Positions 49,271-59,260 of a stretch of 64,000 nt of DNA are shown here, in pieces. The first letter of the stretch is position 1, and each line of letters starts with the position of its first letter. Both the position numbers and the translations under genes were made by a program. Under the pieces are notes generated by a model. That model searched no databases, was not told the DNA's origin, and saw only the letters and a list, made by a program, of their open reading frames with translations. This stretch comes from Chryseobacterium sp. C-71 (GTDB lineage: Bacteria > Bacteroidota > Bacteroidia > Flavobacteriales > Weeksellaceae): the NCBI RefSeq assembly GCF_020911865.1, contig NZ_CP087131.1, forward strand, positions 3,348,001 to 3,412,000, given 5' to 3'.

Positions 49271-51139
49271 ATGAAAAGTTTTTTAGAACAAAATGTTTCA
49301 CCGGAATCATTGATTACACTCTTTAGCCAAGCTCCGGTTGCAATGTGTTTATTAATCGGTGACGATTTGATTATACAAAATGCCAATCCGCAGATTTTAG
49401 AACTATGGGGAAGAGATTTATCGGTAATTGGAAAACCTTTATTTGAAGCTTTGCCCGAAGTAAAATCTCAGGGCTTCGTTGAGATCTTTGATAATGTATA
49501 TAGAAAAGGAGAGGTGTTCAATGGAAACAAACTTTCCATTTTCTTAGAAAAATTTGGAAATTTTGAAGAGCATTTTTTTGACTTTATCTATTCTCCCGTT
49601 TACAATGATGTTAAGAAAATCATCGGAGTAAGTGTTGTCGCAACAGAAGTAACCAATCAGGTAATCTCAGAAAGGAAATTAAAAGAAAGTGAGTACAGAT
49701 TTGAAGACTTAATTAAAAATTCAGACTACTCCACGGCAATTTATCGTTCAGACGAATTATATATAGAGTTAGCAAATGATTTAATGCTGAAAACCTGGGG
49801 GAAAGATGCCTCGGTCATCGGACTTAAATTGGAAGATGCTTTGCCCGAACTGGAAGGTCAGCCCTTTATAGGTATTCTCAAAGATATTTTTAAAACTGGT
49901 GAAACTTACACGGCAACTGAAGATCGGGTAGATTTGGTTGTAGACGGAAAACTTCAGACGTATTATTTTAATTTTTCTTATAAACCGCTGAAAAATGCCA
50001 ATGGTGAGGTGTACGCCATTCATAATATGGCAGTTGATGTTACAGATCTTGTTATTGCCCGTGAAGAAATTCAGAAAAGAGAAGAAAGATTCAGAGATTT
50101 GGCAGATTTGATGCCACAATTTGTCTGGACTTGCGATAAAGACGGTAAAATGACCTACATGAACGAAAACTGGTACAGATACACAGGTTTTGATAAAAAT
50201 GAAGATCCTGCAGATGGAGTAAAAAGGATTATTAAGCCTGAGGTTTATGAGCAGGTAGAGGTAGTATGGGAAGAAAGCTTGAAAACCGGAAATTCTTTTG
50301 AAATGGAATATCAGTTTTTAGATCCTGATAATCCCAATGTTTACCGCTGGTTTTTAGGAAGAGCGGCTCCCGCTTTTGACGAAAATGGTGATATCAAACA
50401 ATGGATCGGAACATTTACTGATATTGACGATTTTAAACAACTGCAGACCCAAAAAGATAATTTTCTTGGAATAGCCAGCCACGAACTGAAAACTCCGTTA
50501 ACGAGTTTAAAAATCTATACCCAATTTATTGAGAAAAATCTCGTTAAAAAAGATGATTTGAAGAATGCTGAAGTTGCCAGAAAAATGGATGGTCAAATCG
50601 ATTTGCTGACAATTTTAATCAGCGATTTGCTTGATGTTACCAAAATACAAAACGGTAAAATACAGCTGAATGAATCTGAGTTTGATTTTGATCAGCTCAC
50701 TGAAGAAATTGTTGCCGAACAGCAGATGACCTCAAGACACAAAATTATTCTACATCCTTCCATAATAGGAACTGTTTACGCAGACCGTCATCGCATTTCT
50801 CAAGTGATGAGTAATCTGATTAGTAACGCCATAAAATATTCTCCTGATGCAGACCAAGTGATTGTTTCTACAGAAGTGAAAGACAATAAAGTAACGTTCA
50901 CCGTGAAAGATTTCGGGATAGGAATTCCATCAGATAAACACAAGAAAGTTTTTGAACAATATTATAGAGTGAGCGGCTCAAAAGAGCATACTTTTCCGGG
51001 ATTAGGGCTGGGGCTTTATATTTCATCTGAGATCATCAGACGGTCTGGCGGTCGTATTTATGTGTCGTCAATAGAAGAAAAAGGGTCTGATTTTTGCTTC
51101 GAAATCCCCAAAAGTAAAAACGTACAACAAAATGCCTAA
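49271..51139 (+). CDS. Multi-PAS sensor histidine kinase (soluble)
   Basis: 622 residues with no membrane segment. Three PAS domains: about 15-125 (LFSQAPVAMCLLIGDD), 145-260 (NSDYSTAIYRSDELYIE) and 270-390 (LADLMPQFVWTCDKDGKMTYMN with PAC end). HisKA carries His at about 404 (GIASHELKTPLTSLK), and HATPase_c has NLISNAIKYSP, DFGIGIPSDKH and GLGLGLYISSEI. The first two PAS domains resemble each other (WGRDLSVIGKPLFEALPE, WGKDASVIGLKLEDALPE), an internal duplication. Overlaps the next response-regulator gene by 8 bp. Confidence 0.94.
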   Translation: MKSFLEQNVSPESLITLFSQAPVAMCLLIGDDLIIQNANPQILELWGRDLSVIGKPLFEALPEVKSQGFVEIFDNVYRKGEVFNGNKLSIFLEKFGNFEEHFFDFIYSPVYNDVKKIIGVSVVATEVTNQVISERKLKESEYRFEDLIKNSDYSTAIYRSDELYIELANDLMLKTWGKDASVIGLKLEDALPELEGQPFIGILKDIFKTGETYTATEDRVDLVVDGKLQTYYFNFSYKPLKNANGEVYAIHNMAVDVTDLVIAREEIQKREERFRDLADLMPQFVWTCDKDGKMTYMNENWYRYTGFDKNEDPADGVKRIIKPEVYEQVEVVWEESLKTGNSFEMEYQFLDPDNPNVYRWFLGRAAPAFDENGDIKQWIGTFTDIDDFKQLQTQKDNFLGIASHELKTPLTSLKIYTQFIEKNLVKKDDLKNAEVARKMDGQIDLLTILISDLLDVTKIQNGKIQLNESEFDFDQLTEEIVAEQQMTSRHKIILHPSIIGTVYADRHRISQVMSNLISNAIKYSPDADQVIVSTEVKDNKVTFTVKDFGIGIPSDKHKKVFEQYYRVSGSKEHTFPGLGLGLYISSEIIRRSGGRIYVSSIEEKGSDFCFEIPKSKNVQQNA

Positions 51140-51500
51140 CGCGACAAAAGTTTTAGTGGTAGATGACAGTCCTGCAATCGTAGATTCAATAGAGATGATG
51201 CTTGATTTTGAAGGATTTGAGATTGAAAAATTTTATAAAGGCTCAGATATGCTGAAGACATTAAATGCAGATTCTAAACCTAACGTAATTTTAATGGATA
51301 TGTGGCTTTCCGGCGAAGACGGACGTGATATCTGCAAAGAAATCAAAGCCGATGAAAATTTAAAAGATATTCCGGTTTTGATTATGTCAGCGAGTCGTGG
51401 TCTGGAACAGTCAGCTTTAGATGCGGGGGCGGATGCTTTTATTGCAAAACCTTTCGACTTAGGTGATATGGTTGACAGATTGAAAACTTACGCTAAATAA
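51132..51500 (+). CDS. Single-domain response regulator (CheY-like receiver)
   Basis: 122 residues, receiver only: acidic pair Asp11/Asp12 (VVDDSPA), phosphoacceptor Asp56 (LMDMWLSGEDG), Ser/Thr switch (IMSASRG) and Lys106 (IAKPFD). No output domain, so it probably passes the phosphate on or acts by protein binding. Starts inside the end of the kinase gene (8-bp overlap), so it is coupled to it. Confidence 0.94.
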   Translation: MPNATKVLVVDDSPAIVDSIEMMLDFEGFEIEKFYKGSDMLKTLNADSKPNVILMDMWLSGEDGRDICKEIKADENLKDIPVLIMSASRGLEQSALDAGADAFIAKPFDLGDMVDRLKTYAK

Positions 51501-51522
51501 ACTGAATGCTAAAATAGATATC

Positions 51523-51556
51523 AATCAGCGGAATTTTATTTTGCTGATTTTTTTTT
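51523..51556 (+). terminator. Terminator of the PAS kinase/regulator operon
   Basis: Stem AATCAGC/GCTGATT (51523-51529 with 51543-51549), 13-nt loop, run of nine T. Confidence 0.8.
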
Positions 51557-51867
51557 GTTTAATTTTAATAAAACAGTCCTATCATTTAAGTTTGTTCTGA
51601 TTGTCAATAATCTATCAGAATTTAAAAAGCTTTGTGTACTTTTCTGAGTGAAACGCCTTTGCTAACTTTAAAAGCAGTTAGTAATAAAAAATCTTTGCGG
51701 ACTTTGCGTTAAAAAAAAGACATTATAATTAAAAGCTGACATTCAAGAAGTTTTTTGAAAATTTTATAGAATATAACAAACCAAAATCATTTCTAAAAAT
51801 TAAAATTTGCGAATTAGTTGCGAAAAACAATTAAAAACTTAAAAAATTCCAAGTTCCGAATTCACAA

Positions 51868-51898
51868 TTTGAATTCTCCTTATAATACACTAATTTTG
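51868..51898 (+). promoter_or_regulatory. Full Bacteroidota-type promoter of uvrD/pcrA
   Basis: TTTG (51868-51871), 19-nt spacer, TAATTTTG (51891-51898), 22 bp before the ATG. The best two-box promoter match in the window. Confidence 0.65.
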
Positions 51899-51920
51899 TG
51901 TTCCCAAATTTTTTTGCTGT

Positions 51921-54251
51921 ATGGATTATCTGAAAGGACTCAACGAATCACAATATGAAGCCGTTACCACTTTACAAGGGCCTTTGATGGTGCTTGCAGG
52001 AGCAGGTTCCGGCAAAACACGTGTATTGACAATGCGTATTGCCCATTTGATTACCAATGGGGTAGATCCTTTCAATATTCTGGCATTAACCTTTACCAAC
52101 AAGGCGGCAAAAGAAATGAAAGAGCGTATTGCAAAAGTTGTAGGACAAAGCAATGCGAGAAGCCTTTGGATGGGAACTTTTCACTCGGTTTTCGCAAGAA
52201 TTCTGAGAAGTGAAGCGCATTATTTGGGGTATCCATCAAACTTTACGATTTACGATCAGCAGGATGCTCTGAACGTCATCAGAAAAGTGTTGAAAGACAT
52301 GAATATCGATGCCGATCTATACAAACCTAAAAAAGTTCAGGCAAGAATTTCCAATTACAAAAATAACCTGATCACGGTAAAAGCATATTACAATAATCCT
52401 GAATTAATGGAAGCTGACGAAAAAGCCAACATGAAATTTATCGGAAAAATTTATGAAAAATATGTAGAAGCCTGTTATAAAAACGGCTCGATGGATTTTG
52501 ATGATTTACTATTGAAAACCAATGAATTGTTGACAAGATTTCCGGAAGTTTTAGCAAAATACCAAGACAGATTCAGATATATTTTGGTAGATGAGTACCA
52601 AGATACCAACCACTCTCAATATTTGATTGTGAAAGCTTTAGCTTCTAAATTTGAAAACATTTGTGTGGTGGGAGACGATGCACAGTCGATTTACTCTTTC
52701 CGTGGTGCGAATATTTATAATATTTTAAATTTCAAAAAAGATTATCCGGAGGCAGTTACGGTTTCTTTAGAACAGAATTACCGTTCAACACAAAATATCG
52801 TAAATGCCGCAAATGTGGTGATTGCCAAAAACCTTCAGCAGTTTAAGAAAAATGTTTTCAGTGAAAATGAAGTAGGCGAAAAAATCAAGGTTTACCGTTC
52901 GCTTTCTGATGCTGATGAAGCCAATTTCGTGGCAGGAAATATTTGGGAACTAAGTAACAGAGAACAGAAGAAATTTAGTGATTTTGCGATTTTATATCGT
53001 ACCAACTCTCAAACAAGAGCTTTTGAAGACTCTTTAAGAAGAAAAAATATTCCATATAAAGTATATGGAGGTTTGTCTTTCTACCAAAGGAAAGAGGTGA
53101 AAGATTTGATCGGTTACCTACGCCTTTTGGTCAACGAAAATGATTCTGAAGCTTTAATGAGAATCATCAATTATCCAACAAGAGGAATTGGTGAGACAAC
53201 TCAGAATAAATTAATCGTTTTTGCCGATTCACAAAATCTTCCGGTGTCTAAAGTTTTAGATAATTTGGGAATGTATGCGCCACAATTGAAATTCAATAAC
53301 GGAGTTTTAACAAAATTGAGCGATTTCTGGTCAATGATCAAAGCGTTTCAGGTTTTGCTTAAAACCGAAACCGCCTACAGTGTCGCAATGGAAGTGGCAA
53401 AGCGAAGCGGTTTGATTAAATTTTTAAAAGACGATCAGACTCCCGAAGGAATTTCCCGTGTAGAAAACGTTCAGGAATTAATGAACTCGATGCAGGGTTT
53501 TATTGAAGAACAGCAGCAAATCGAGGATGGGGATCCTAGTTTACCAAATTTCCTTGAAAATATTGCACTTTCTGCAGATACTCAAAGGAAAGATGATAAT
53601 GAAGACATGGTTTCTCTGATGACGATTCACCTTTCAAAAGGTCTAGAATTTCCGGTTGTTCACTTGGTTGGGTTAGAGGAAAATCTATTCCCTAGTTTTA
53701 TGAGTTCGGCAACCCGGGAAGATTTGGAAGAAGAAAGACGTTTGTTTTATGTTGCTTTAACAAGAGCTGAAAAGCAGGCATTTTTCTCGTACGCAGTTTC
53801 TCGTTTTCAGTGGGGGAAAATTACCGATGCCGAACCTTCGAGATTTTTGAGCGAAGTTGACGAAGAGTATATTGAGTTTTTAAATCCTGCAATTGAAAAG
53901 AGATTTATCAACAACGCAGGCATTACTTCGAATATTTTTGATGAGCATCCTTCTGAAATGAAAAGTTTCAGAAAAATAGAAAAGAAAACCATCACGAAAA
54001 CCGAAAATGATAAGCCAATTGCTGAACCGAGAAAATTAAAACCTGTAGCTACGGCGAAAATCATCAATCCAAGTGGGGCTTCTTCGCAAGATATTGAAGT
54101 TGGAGACAAGGTAAGACATGACCGTTTCGGAATTGGTGAAGTGAAATTTTTGGATGGAACCGATCCGCAGAATATCAAAGCTAAAGTTGTTTTCTTACAT
54201 GAAGGCGAGAAGAATTTGATCTTAAAGTATGCTAAGCTGACGAAGATTTAA
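51921..54251 (+). CDS. UvrD/PcrA-family ATP-dependent DNA helicase
   Basis: 776 residues, superfamily 1A. Q motif LNESQYEAV (7-15), Walker A AGAGSGKT (26-33), motif Ia (LTFTNKAAKEMKERI), motif II VDEYQDTN, motif III GDDAQSIYSFRGA, motif IV LEQNYRST, motif V MTIHLSKGLEFPVV and motif VI ALTRAEKQ. A C-terminal Tudor-like tail (VGDKVRHDRFGIGEVKFLDG) matches PcrA/UvrD, which binds RNA polymerase. Roles in nucleotide-excision and mismatch repair. Whether the right name is uvrD or pcrA is not decided by sequence. Confidence 0.96.
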   Translation: MDYLKGLNESQYEAVTTLQGPLMVLAGAGSGKTRVLTMRIAHLITNGVDPFNILALTFTNKAAKEMKERIAKVVGQSNARSLWMGTFHSVFARILRSEAHYLGYPSNFTIYDQQDALNVIRKVLKDMNIDADLYKPKKVQARISNYKNNLITVKAYYNNPELMEADEKANMKFIGKIYEKYVEACYKNGSMDFDDLLLKTNELLTRFPEVLAKYQDRFRYILVDEYQDTNHSQYLIVKALASKFENICVVGDDAQSIYSFRGANIYNILNFKKDYPEAVTVSLEQNYRSTQNIVNAANVVIAKNLQQFKKNVFSENEVGEKIKVYRSLSDADEANFVAGNIWELSNREQKKFSDFAILYRTNSQTRAFEDSLRRKNIPYKVYGGLSFYQRKEVKDLIGYLRLLVNENDSEALMRIINYPTRGIGETTQNKLIVFADSQNLPVSKVLDNLGMYAPQLKFNNGVLTKLSDFWSMIKAFQVLLKTETAYSVAMEVAKRSGLIKFLKDDQTPEGISRVENVQELMNSMQGFIEEQQQIEDGDPSLPNFLENIALSADTQRKDDNEDMVSLMTIHLSKGLEFPVVHLVGLEENLFPSFMSSATREDLEEERRLFYVALTRAEKQAFFSYAVSRFQWGKITDAEPSRFLSEVDEEYIEFLNPAIEKRFINNAGITSNIFDEHPSEMKSFRKIEKKTITKTENDKPIAEPRKLKPVATAKIINPSGASSQDIEVGDKVRHDRFGIGEVKFLDGTDPQNIKAKVVFLHEGEKNLILKYAKLTKI

Positions 54252-54262
54252 AAAAAATAATT

Positions 54263-54293
54263 AAACAGGCTTTCTTTGAAGGTCTGTTTTTTT
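54263..54293 (+). terminator. Terminator of uvrD/pcrA
   Basis: 12-bp stem with two G-T pairs (54263-54274 with 54278-54289), loop TTT, ending in a run of seven T. Confidence 0.85.
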
Positions 54294-54327
54294 ATAAATT
54301 CATATCTTTAAATTCCAAAATAATAAA

Positions 54328-55161
54328 ATGAAAAAACTTCTCATCTTTCTCTTTATAACAGTTATTTTAAATCTGTTTTTTTGTCAAGAATACCAAACTA
54401 TCACTAATGTTAAATATTATGATGAACAGACAAATAAGTCCGATGTTTATATCAATGAAAGATGTGTTTTAGATATCTATTTTCCAAAGAATGTGAAAAA
54501 TTTTCCCACCATCATTTGGTTTCATGGTGGCGGAATCACGGGTGGAGAAAAACATATTCCGGAAGAACTGAAAAATAAAGGAGTTGCTATCATTGCCGTT
54601 AATTACAGATTGTCGCCAAAAGTAAAAGCACCCAAATATATTGAAGATGCCGCTGCTGCAACAGCCTGGGTTTTCAATAATATTAAAAAATACGGCGGAA
54701 GTGAAGATCTGATTTTCATTACCGGACATTCTGCAGGAGGCTATCTTGCTTCAATGGTTGGTTTAGACAAATCTTATTTAAATAAATATAAAATTGATGC
54801 AAACAAGCTTGCCGGAATTATTCCGTTCAGCGGACAAATGATCAGTCATTTTACCACAAGAAAAGAAAAGGGAATCGAAGAGCTTGACGCCCGAATTGAT
54901 GAAATGGCACCTCTTCACTTTATCCGTGCTGATGCACCGCCTTTACTTTTAATTACTGGTGATCGTGAGAAAGAACTGCTCGGAAGATATGAAGAAAACG
55001 CTTACATGTGGAGAATGATGAAGCTGAAAGGTCATAAAGAAACGCTTTTATACGAATTAGACGGTTTTGATCACGGGGGAATGGCTCATCCTGCTTTTCC
55101 TTTGCTTTTGAATGAGATTAAAAGGATTGAGAAACTGAAAATTCAAAATAATTCAAAATAA
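54328..55161 (+). CDS. Secreted alpha/beta hydrolase (esterase/lipase of the HGGG type)
   Basis: 277 residues with a signal peptide (MKKLLIFLFITVILNLFFCQ; a Cys precedes Gln, but no real lipobox is present). Oxyanion motif WFHGGGITGGE, nucleophile elbow GHSAGGYLAS (Ser near 144), and the later Asp and His of the triad in LITGDRE and FDHGGM. Carboxylesterase/BD-FAE-like family. A related hydrolase is at 58242-59240 on the other strand. Substrate unknown. Confidence 0.88.
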   Translation: MKKLLIFLFITVILNLFFCQEYQTITNVKYYDEQTNKSDVYINERCVLDIYFPKNVKNFPTIIWFHGGGITGGEKHIPEELKNKGVAIIAVNYRLSPKVKAPKYIEDAAAATAWVFNNIKKYGGSEDLIFITGHSAGGYLASMVGLDKSYLNKYKIDANKLAGIIPFSGQMISHFTTRKEKGIEELDARIDEMAPLHFIRADAPPLLLITGDREKELLGRYEENAYMWRMMKLKGHKETLLYELDGFDHGGMAHPAFPLLLNEIKRIEKLKIQNNSK

Positions 55162-55226
55162 TAAAACCTCATTGTTGAATTTTTTATAATTTTAATTTTA
55201 TAGGATGATTAAAATTTAATTCAAAA

Positions 55227-55998
55227 ATGAGTGTATTCTACAACAATGCAATTTGTGATATTTATATTGGTAAAAGTGCCGGAAAAAAACTAATGGAAGA
55301 CATCAGAAATGCAAAAAGAAATGTAAAAATTGTTTCACCTTATCTATCTCCCTATTTAATAAAAGAGCTAATTCTTTTACATTCCAGAGGTCTTCGTATC
55401 AAACTTATTACAAATGACAAGATCGAGGATTTTGATGGATCGGAAAAAAATATTCATCAGCTTATTCTTCAAGACAAACACGTTAATAAGGAAGAAAAAC
55501 AAAAAAGAGACAAACTGATAAAATTATCGGAAAACTTACTAATTGTAATTTTACTAACCATTGCACTTGTTTTTCTTTTTTTTGTTTCTTTTTCAAAAAT
55601 TGGAATTTGCTTATTCTATCATTATTATTGGAATAATGTTTTTGATAAGAAATTCTATTATTGAGAAGATAAAAGGCAAAAGAATTTACTACTACACTTA
55701 TAGACAGTTGTTTCCTTTCAAGGTTTTCGTCTCAAAATATGAAGATAAGTATTCTTCGAATAAAATTTATGTTCACAGTAAAATTTATATTATTGATAAT
55801 GAAATTGCGTATTTAGGTTCACTGAATTTCACAGGAAGTGGAGTAAGAGCAAATCATGAAACAAGAATAAGGACAACCGATAGCCAGGCTGTAAAAACAA
55901 TCAGAGATGAGGTTGAAGACTTATTCTCTACTATAAATTTTACTGCAAAAGATATTCAATCTTGGGGAAGTCAATTGTATAATGAGCCGATGAATTAA
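55227..55998 (+). pseudogene. Phospholipase D-like membrane protein gene with a frameshift in a T8 run
   Basis: Two overlapping open frames join into one protein: 55227-55664 gives the first half (DIYIGKSAGKKLMEDIRNAK, VSPYLSPYLIKELILLHSRGL), and the frame ending at 55998 gives the second (HSKIYIIDNEIAYLGSLNFTGSG, the HKD-type catalytic motif of phospholipase D-like nucleases/lipases). The frame changes within the homopolymer TTTTTTTT at 55576-55583, inside a hydrophobic hairpin of about 40 residues. A one-base shift would restore about 256 residues. It is a pseudogene, a phase-variable gene or a sequencing error. Confidence 0.78.
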
Positions 55999-56099
55999 CA
56001 GTACTTTCTCACCGAATTTTTATTTTAAAAAAGTGAATGATCAATCTTTTTTATGTATTCTAAAAAATCAAATTTTCTACAAAAATTATAACGGTTAAA

Positions 56100-56139
56100 A
56101 AATAAAAGAGATGCGAAAAATCAAAAATCGCATCTCTTT
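56100..56139 (-). terminator. Terminator of cstA
   Basis: 12-bp stem AAAGAGATGCGA/TCGCATCTCTTT (56105-56116 with 56128-56139), with T-rich tails on both strands. It lies 21 bp beyond the cstA stop. Confidence 0.9.
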
Positions 56140-56160
56140 ATTTTTATATTAATTGAAAAA

Positions 56161-58002
56161 TTACCTTTCCACCAGTTCCTTTACAGTTTCACCATAGAAA
56201 TCTGTGTGTGAAGTTTTCACTTGTAATAATTGATACCATTTTCTAAATGCTCCCACAAAAACCACAAGCATCAGAACCATTGCTATTACAGCTAAAGTTG
56301 CCAATAAATATTGCTGTTTGGGAATATAAATATCCATCACCTGAATATAGCCTGCCCAAAAAGTAATAATCGCCATGAAAACTCCCGGAATTGCAGAGCA
56401 AAGCGCATATTTTCCTCTGTTAAGACGAATGAGCATTGTCGTGCAGACAATCAAACCACAAGCGGCAAGTAATTGATTACTAATCCCGAAGAGCGGCCAG
56501 ATGCTGCTTACGTTTCCGGTGAAAACCAAGTATCCCCAGGCAAATGTGAAGAGCAAACTGCTGATGATAATTCCCGGAGTCCAGTTTTTATCATTAAATT
56601 TAGGAATAACAGATCCCAGCATTTCCTGTAGAAAGAATCTTCCAACTCTCGTTCCAGCATCGATTGCGGTCAAAATAAATACCGCTTCAAACATAATTGC
56701 AAAGTTGTACCAATATGCCATGAGCTGATCCATGTATGGAATTTTATTGAAAATATGCGCCATTCCGACAGCCAGTGAAACGGCACCTCCTGTTCTTCCA
56801 TGCAAATCAATCCCAATTCTTTCTGAGAAATAATCGATGTCAACACCGTGTAAGTTCGGATGTGTTGCCAGAAAAGCATCATAGGTATCTTTTGGGGTGT
56901 TAATGGCAAAGTAATCTCCGGGCATCAAGGTACAAGCGGCAATTAAAGCCATCAATGCCACGAAACCTTCGACAAGCATTGCTCCGTAACCTACAAATAG
57001 AATTTCTTTTTCTCTGTTCAGCATTTTTGGAGTTGTACCCGTCGCAATTACGGCGTGAAATCCTGAAATCGCTCCACATGCAATGACAATGAAGATAAAT
57101 GGTAAAACAGGACCGCCAATAACAGGACCGCCACCGTTGATAAATTCAGTTAAAGCAGGCATTTGAATCGTCGGGTGAATCACAATCACGCCAATCGCCA
57201 ACATGATAATCGTTCCGATTTTTAAATAGGTTGAAAGATAGTCTCTTGGTACCAACAGCAACCAAACCGGAAGAACAGAAGCCAGAAATCCATATAAAGG
57301 AATCGCAATTGAAATGGTAGTAATGTCCCAAGTAAACATATTATTCATGGTTTCATTTTGCATCAAGCTATGTCCGCCAATGATTCCTGCAATCAAAAGA
57401 ACACCACCCAGAATACTAGCGAAAGTCACTGAGTTTTTTCTGTAACGCATGATCAATCCCATGATAATCGCAATCGGCATGGTAATGACAACTGTAAATA
57501 ATGACCAGGAAGCTTCATGCATCGCATTGATACATGCTAATGAAAGTCCTGCGAGTGTTAAAATTAAAATAAATAAAATCGCAAAACCTGCGACAGTTCC
57601 GGTAGTTTTACCAATTTCTTTGGATGCGATGGTCGCCAAACTTTGTCCTTTATGTCTTACCGATGCGAAGAGTACTACCATATCGTGAACTCCGCCTCCC
57701 AAAACGCAGCCGATCAAAATCCAGATAGCTCCGGGAAGATAACCAAATTGTGCCGCCAATACTGGGCCAACTAATGGCCCAGCCGCAGCAATTGCTGCAA
57801 AGTGATGCCCGAAGAGTACATTTTTATTGGTTGCGACGTAATCTTTTCCGTCTGCAAACTCGACTGCCGGAGTTGTGTTTTTGTCATTTAGACGAAGAAC
57901 TTTGTTTGCTAAATAAATTCCGTAAAAACGGTAAGCAATTGCAAAGATGAGGAGTGATGTAAACACCAAGGTCAGTGCATTAATTCCATTTAGAAATTCC
58001 AT
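56161..58002 (-). CDS. cstA: Carbon starvation protein CstA-family transporter
   Basis: 613 residues, about 16 membrane helices. The CstA hallmarks are GPLVGPVLAAQFGYLPGAIWIL, the early motif KDYVATNKNVLFGHHFAAIAAAGP (about 55-78) and GGVHDMVVLFASVRHKGQSLA. In E. coli CstA/YjiY import peptides or pyruvate during carbon starvation. Substrate here is not known. Monocistronic with a strong terminator. Length is slightly shorter than E. coli CstA (about 700), as in many Bacteroidota. Confidence 0.95.
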   Translation of the reverse strand: MEFLNGINALTLVFTSLLIFAIAYRFYGIYLANKVLRLNDKNTTPAVEFADGKDYVATNKNVLFGHHFAAIAAAGPLVGPVLAAQFGYLPGAIWILIGCVLGGGVHDMVVLFASVRHKGQSLATIASKEIGKTTGTVAGFAILFILILTLAGLSLACINAMHEASWSLFTVVITMPIAIIMGLIMRYRKNSVTFASILGGVLLIAGIIGGHSLMQNETMNNMFTWDITTISIAIPLYGFLASVLPVWLLLVPRDYLSTYLKIGTIIMLAIGVIVIHPTIQMPALTEFINGGGPVIGGPVLPFIFIVIACGAISGFHAVIATGTTPKMLNREKEILFVGYGAMLVEGFVALMALIAACTLMPGDYFAINTPKDTYDAFLATHPNLHGVDIDYFSERIGIDLHGRTGGAVSLAVGMAHIFNKIPYMDQLMAYWYNFAIMFEAVFILTAIDAGTRVGRFFLQEMLGSVIPKFNDKNWTPGIIISSLLFTFAWGYLVFTGNVSSIWPLFGISNQLLAACGLIVCTTMLIRLNRGKYALCSAIPGVFMAIITFWAGYIQVMDIYIPKQQYLLATLAVIAMVLMLVVFVGAFRKWYQLLQVKTSHTDFYGETVKELVER

Positions 58003-58241
58003 GTCATTTCGATTTTATATGAATAAATATTTAGGGTTTTTGCTTATTTATTATTAATAATGTAAGCATTTGGCCAAGATACTTATTTTCAATATAAAAT
58101 GAATGAATATGTATATCAATTTAGCAAATTTATGTATTATATTTGATGTTTTTTAATTTAAACAAATGATTTTCAAGTGTTTAATTATTGCTTCTTTTTG
58201 AAAAAAAGACAGTATTTATAATTTCAATTATATTTTAAATT

Positions 58242-59240
58242 CTACTTTGTCTGCGACACAATAAAATTAACCATTGCATTGTTAATCTCGTCCTGATAGG
58301 CTTTGTCCGTGTCTTTAAAACCATGATTTCCTTTTTTGACAATAATAAGTTCATGTCTAGTTTTAGTTTTATCCAGCATCTTATTTAGCCTTTTTGAATG
58401 TCTGATTGGGGCAATTTTATCTTTGTTACCGTGTAATATCAACGTAGGAACTGTATTTTGCGTGTAGTAAAGTGGTGAAATGGTTTTGCAGGCTTCAATG
58501 ACTTTTTTTCTTTCAGTATTAACGTCATATCCAGTCATTCCTTTTGCAATTTTTGTTCTTATGTCGATGATTTTTTTTGAAATTAAACCAACGATAAATA
58601 ATAAAGGCTTTGGCGCTCTGGTGTGAAGAAGTCGATTCATGTCAGTCGGTCCGAAATTATCAACTACATAGTTTACTTTTCCTGAATATTTCGAAAGTTC
58701 CTGATCTCCTGAAAATTCGTTGTCAGGAGTATAAGCGGAAAGCAGCGAAAGATGAGCTCCCGCAGAAACACCCCAATAGCCAATGTTTTCTGCATCAAAA
58801 CCATATTGATCGGCGTTTTTCCTCACCCATCTTACCGCATCTTTAGAATCTTCAATAGGACCCGGAAAATGAACCTCATCACTTACCAAACGATAATTGA
58901 CACTTAAAACTGCATAGTTTTTTTCTGTCAGCTTTAAAATCGTTTGCTCAATATAATTATCCGGAGCAATTATTTTGTCGCCGAGAGCCCAAGCTCCGCC
59001 ATGTAAAAATATAACTACAGGTAACTTCTTGTCAGTAGAACTTTTGGGTTTGTAAATATCTAAAAGAAGATCTTTACCTAAGCCATCTTTTTTGTAAGTA
59101 ATATTTTCAGAAACGGCAGTTTTCTCCTGAAGCTGAATGCTCTTTGATGTCTGCGCAAATATGGATGCTGAAAAAAAGAAAATAAAAAACAGGTTTAGAA
59201 AAAACCTGCTGATATTTGTATTGTTTGTCGCTGAATTCAT
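58242..59240 (-). CDS. Secreted alpha/beta hydrolase (esterase)
   Basis: 332 residues with an N-terminal signal (SRFFLNLFFIFFFSASIFAQ). BD-FAE/HGGAW-type motifs: IFLHGGAWALGDKI (oxyanion), GVSAGAHLSLLSAY (nucleophile Ser near 160), GNKDKIAP and NHGFKDTD (triad Asp and His). Same family as the gene at 54328-55161, but far from identical. The gene ends with 20 bp between its start and the DUF3037 gene's stop, so it could be part of the same transcript. Substrate unknown. Confidence 0.9.
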   Translation of the reverse strand: MNSATNNTNISRFFLNLFFIFFFSASIFAQTSKSIQLQEKTAVSENITYKKDGLGKDLLLDIYKPKSSTDKKLPVVIFLHGGAWALGDKIIAPDNYIEQTILKLTEKNYAVLSVNYRLVSDEVHFPGPIEDSKDAVRWVRKNADQYGFDAENIGYWGVSAGAHLSLLSAYTPDNEFSGDQELSKYSGKVNYVVDNFGPTDMNRLLHTRAPKPLLFIVGLISKKIIDIRTKIAKGMTGYDVNTERKKVIEACKTISPLYYTQNTVPTLILHGNKDKIAPIRHSKRLNKMLDKTKTRHELIIVKKGNHGFKDTDKAYQDEINNAMVNFIVSQTK

Positions 59241-59260
59241 AAATAAATTGTTGAGGTGTA

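Larger units (their letters stand above)
51501..51920. other. Gene-free stretch between the two-component pair and uvrD
   Basis: Holds the terminator at 51523-51556, AT-rich sequence with CTTTGCGGACTTTGCGTT-type words seen in other intergenic repeats (51691-51711), and the uvrD promoter at 51868-51898. No open frame is credible. Confidence 0.7.

Noticed and set aside
55561..55998. Second PLD-like half as an independent gene
   Set aside because: Its nominal start codon encodes a poly-Phe run out of a T tract, and the upstream half provides the missing PLD segment in another frame.
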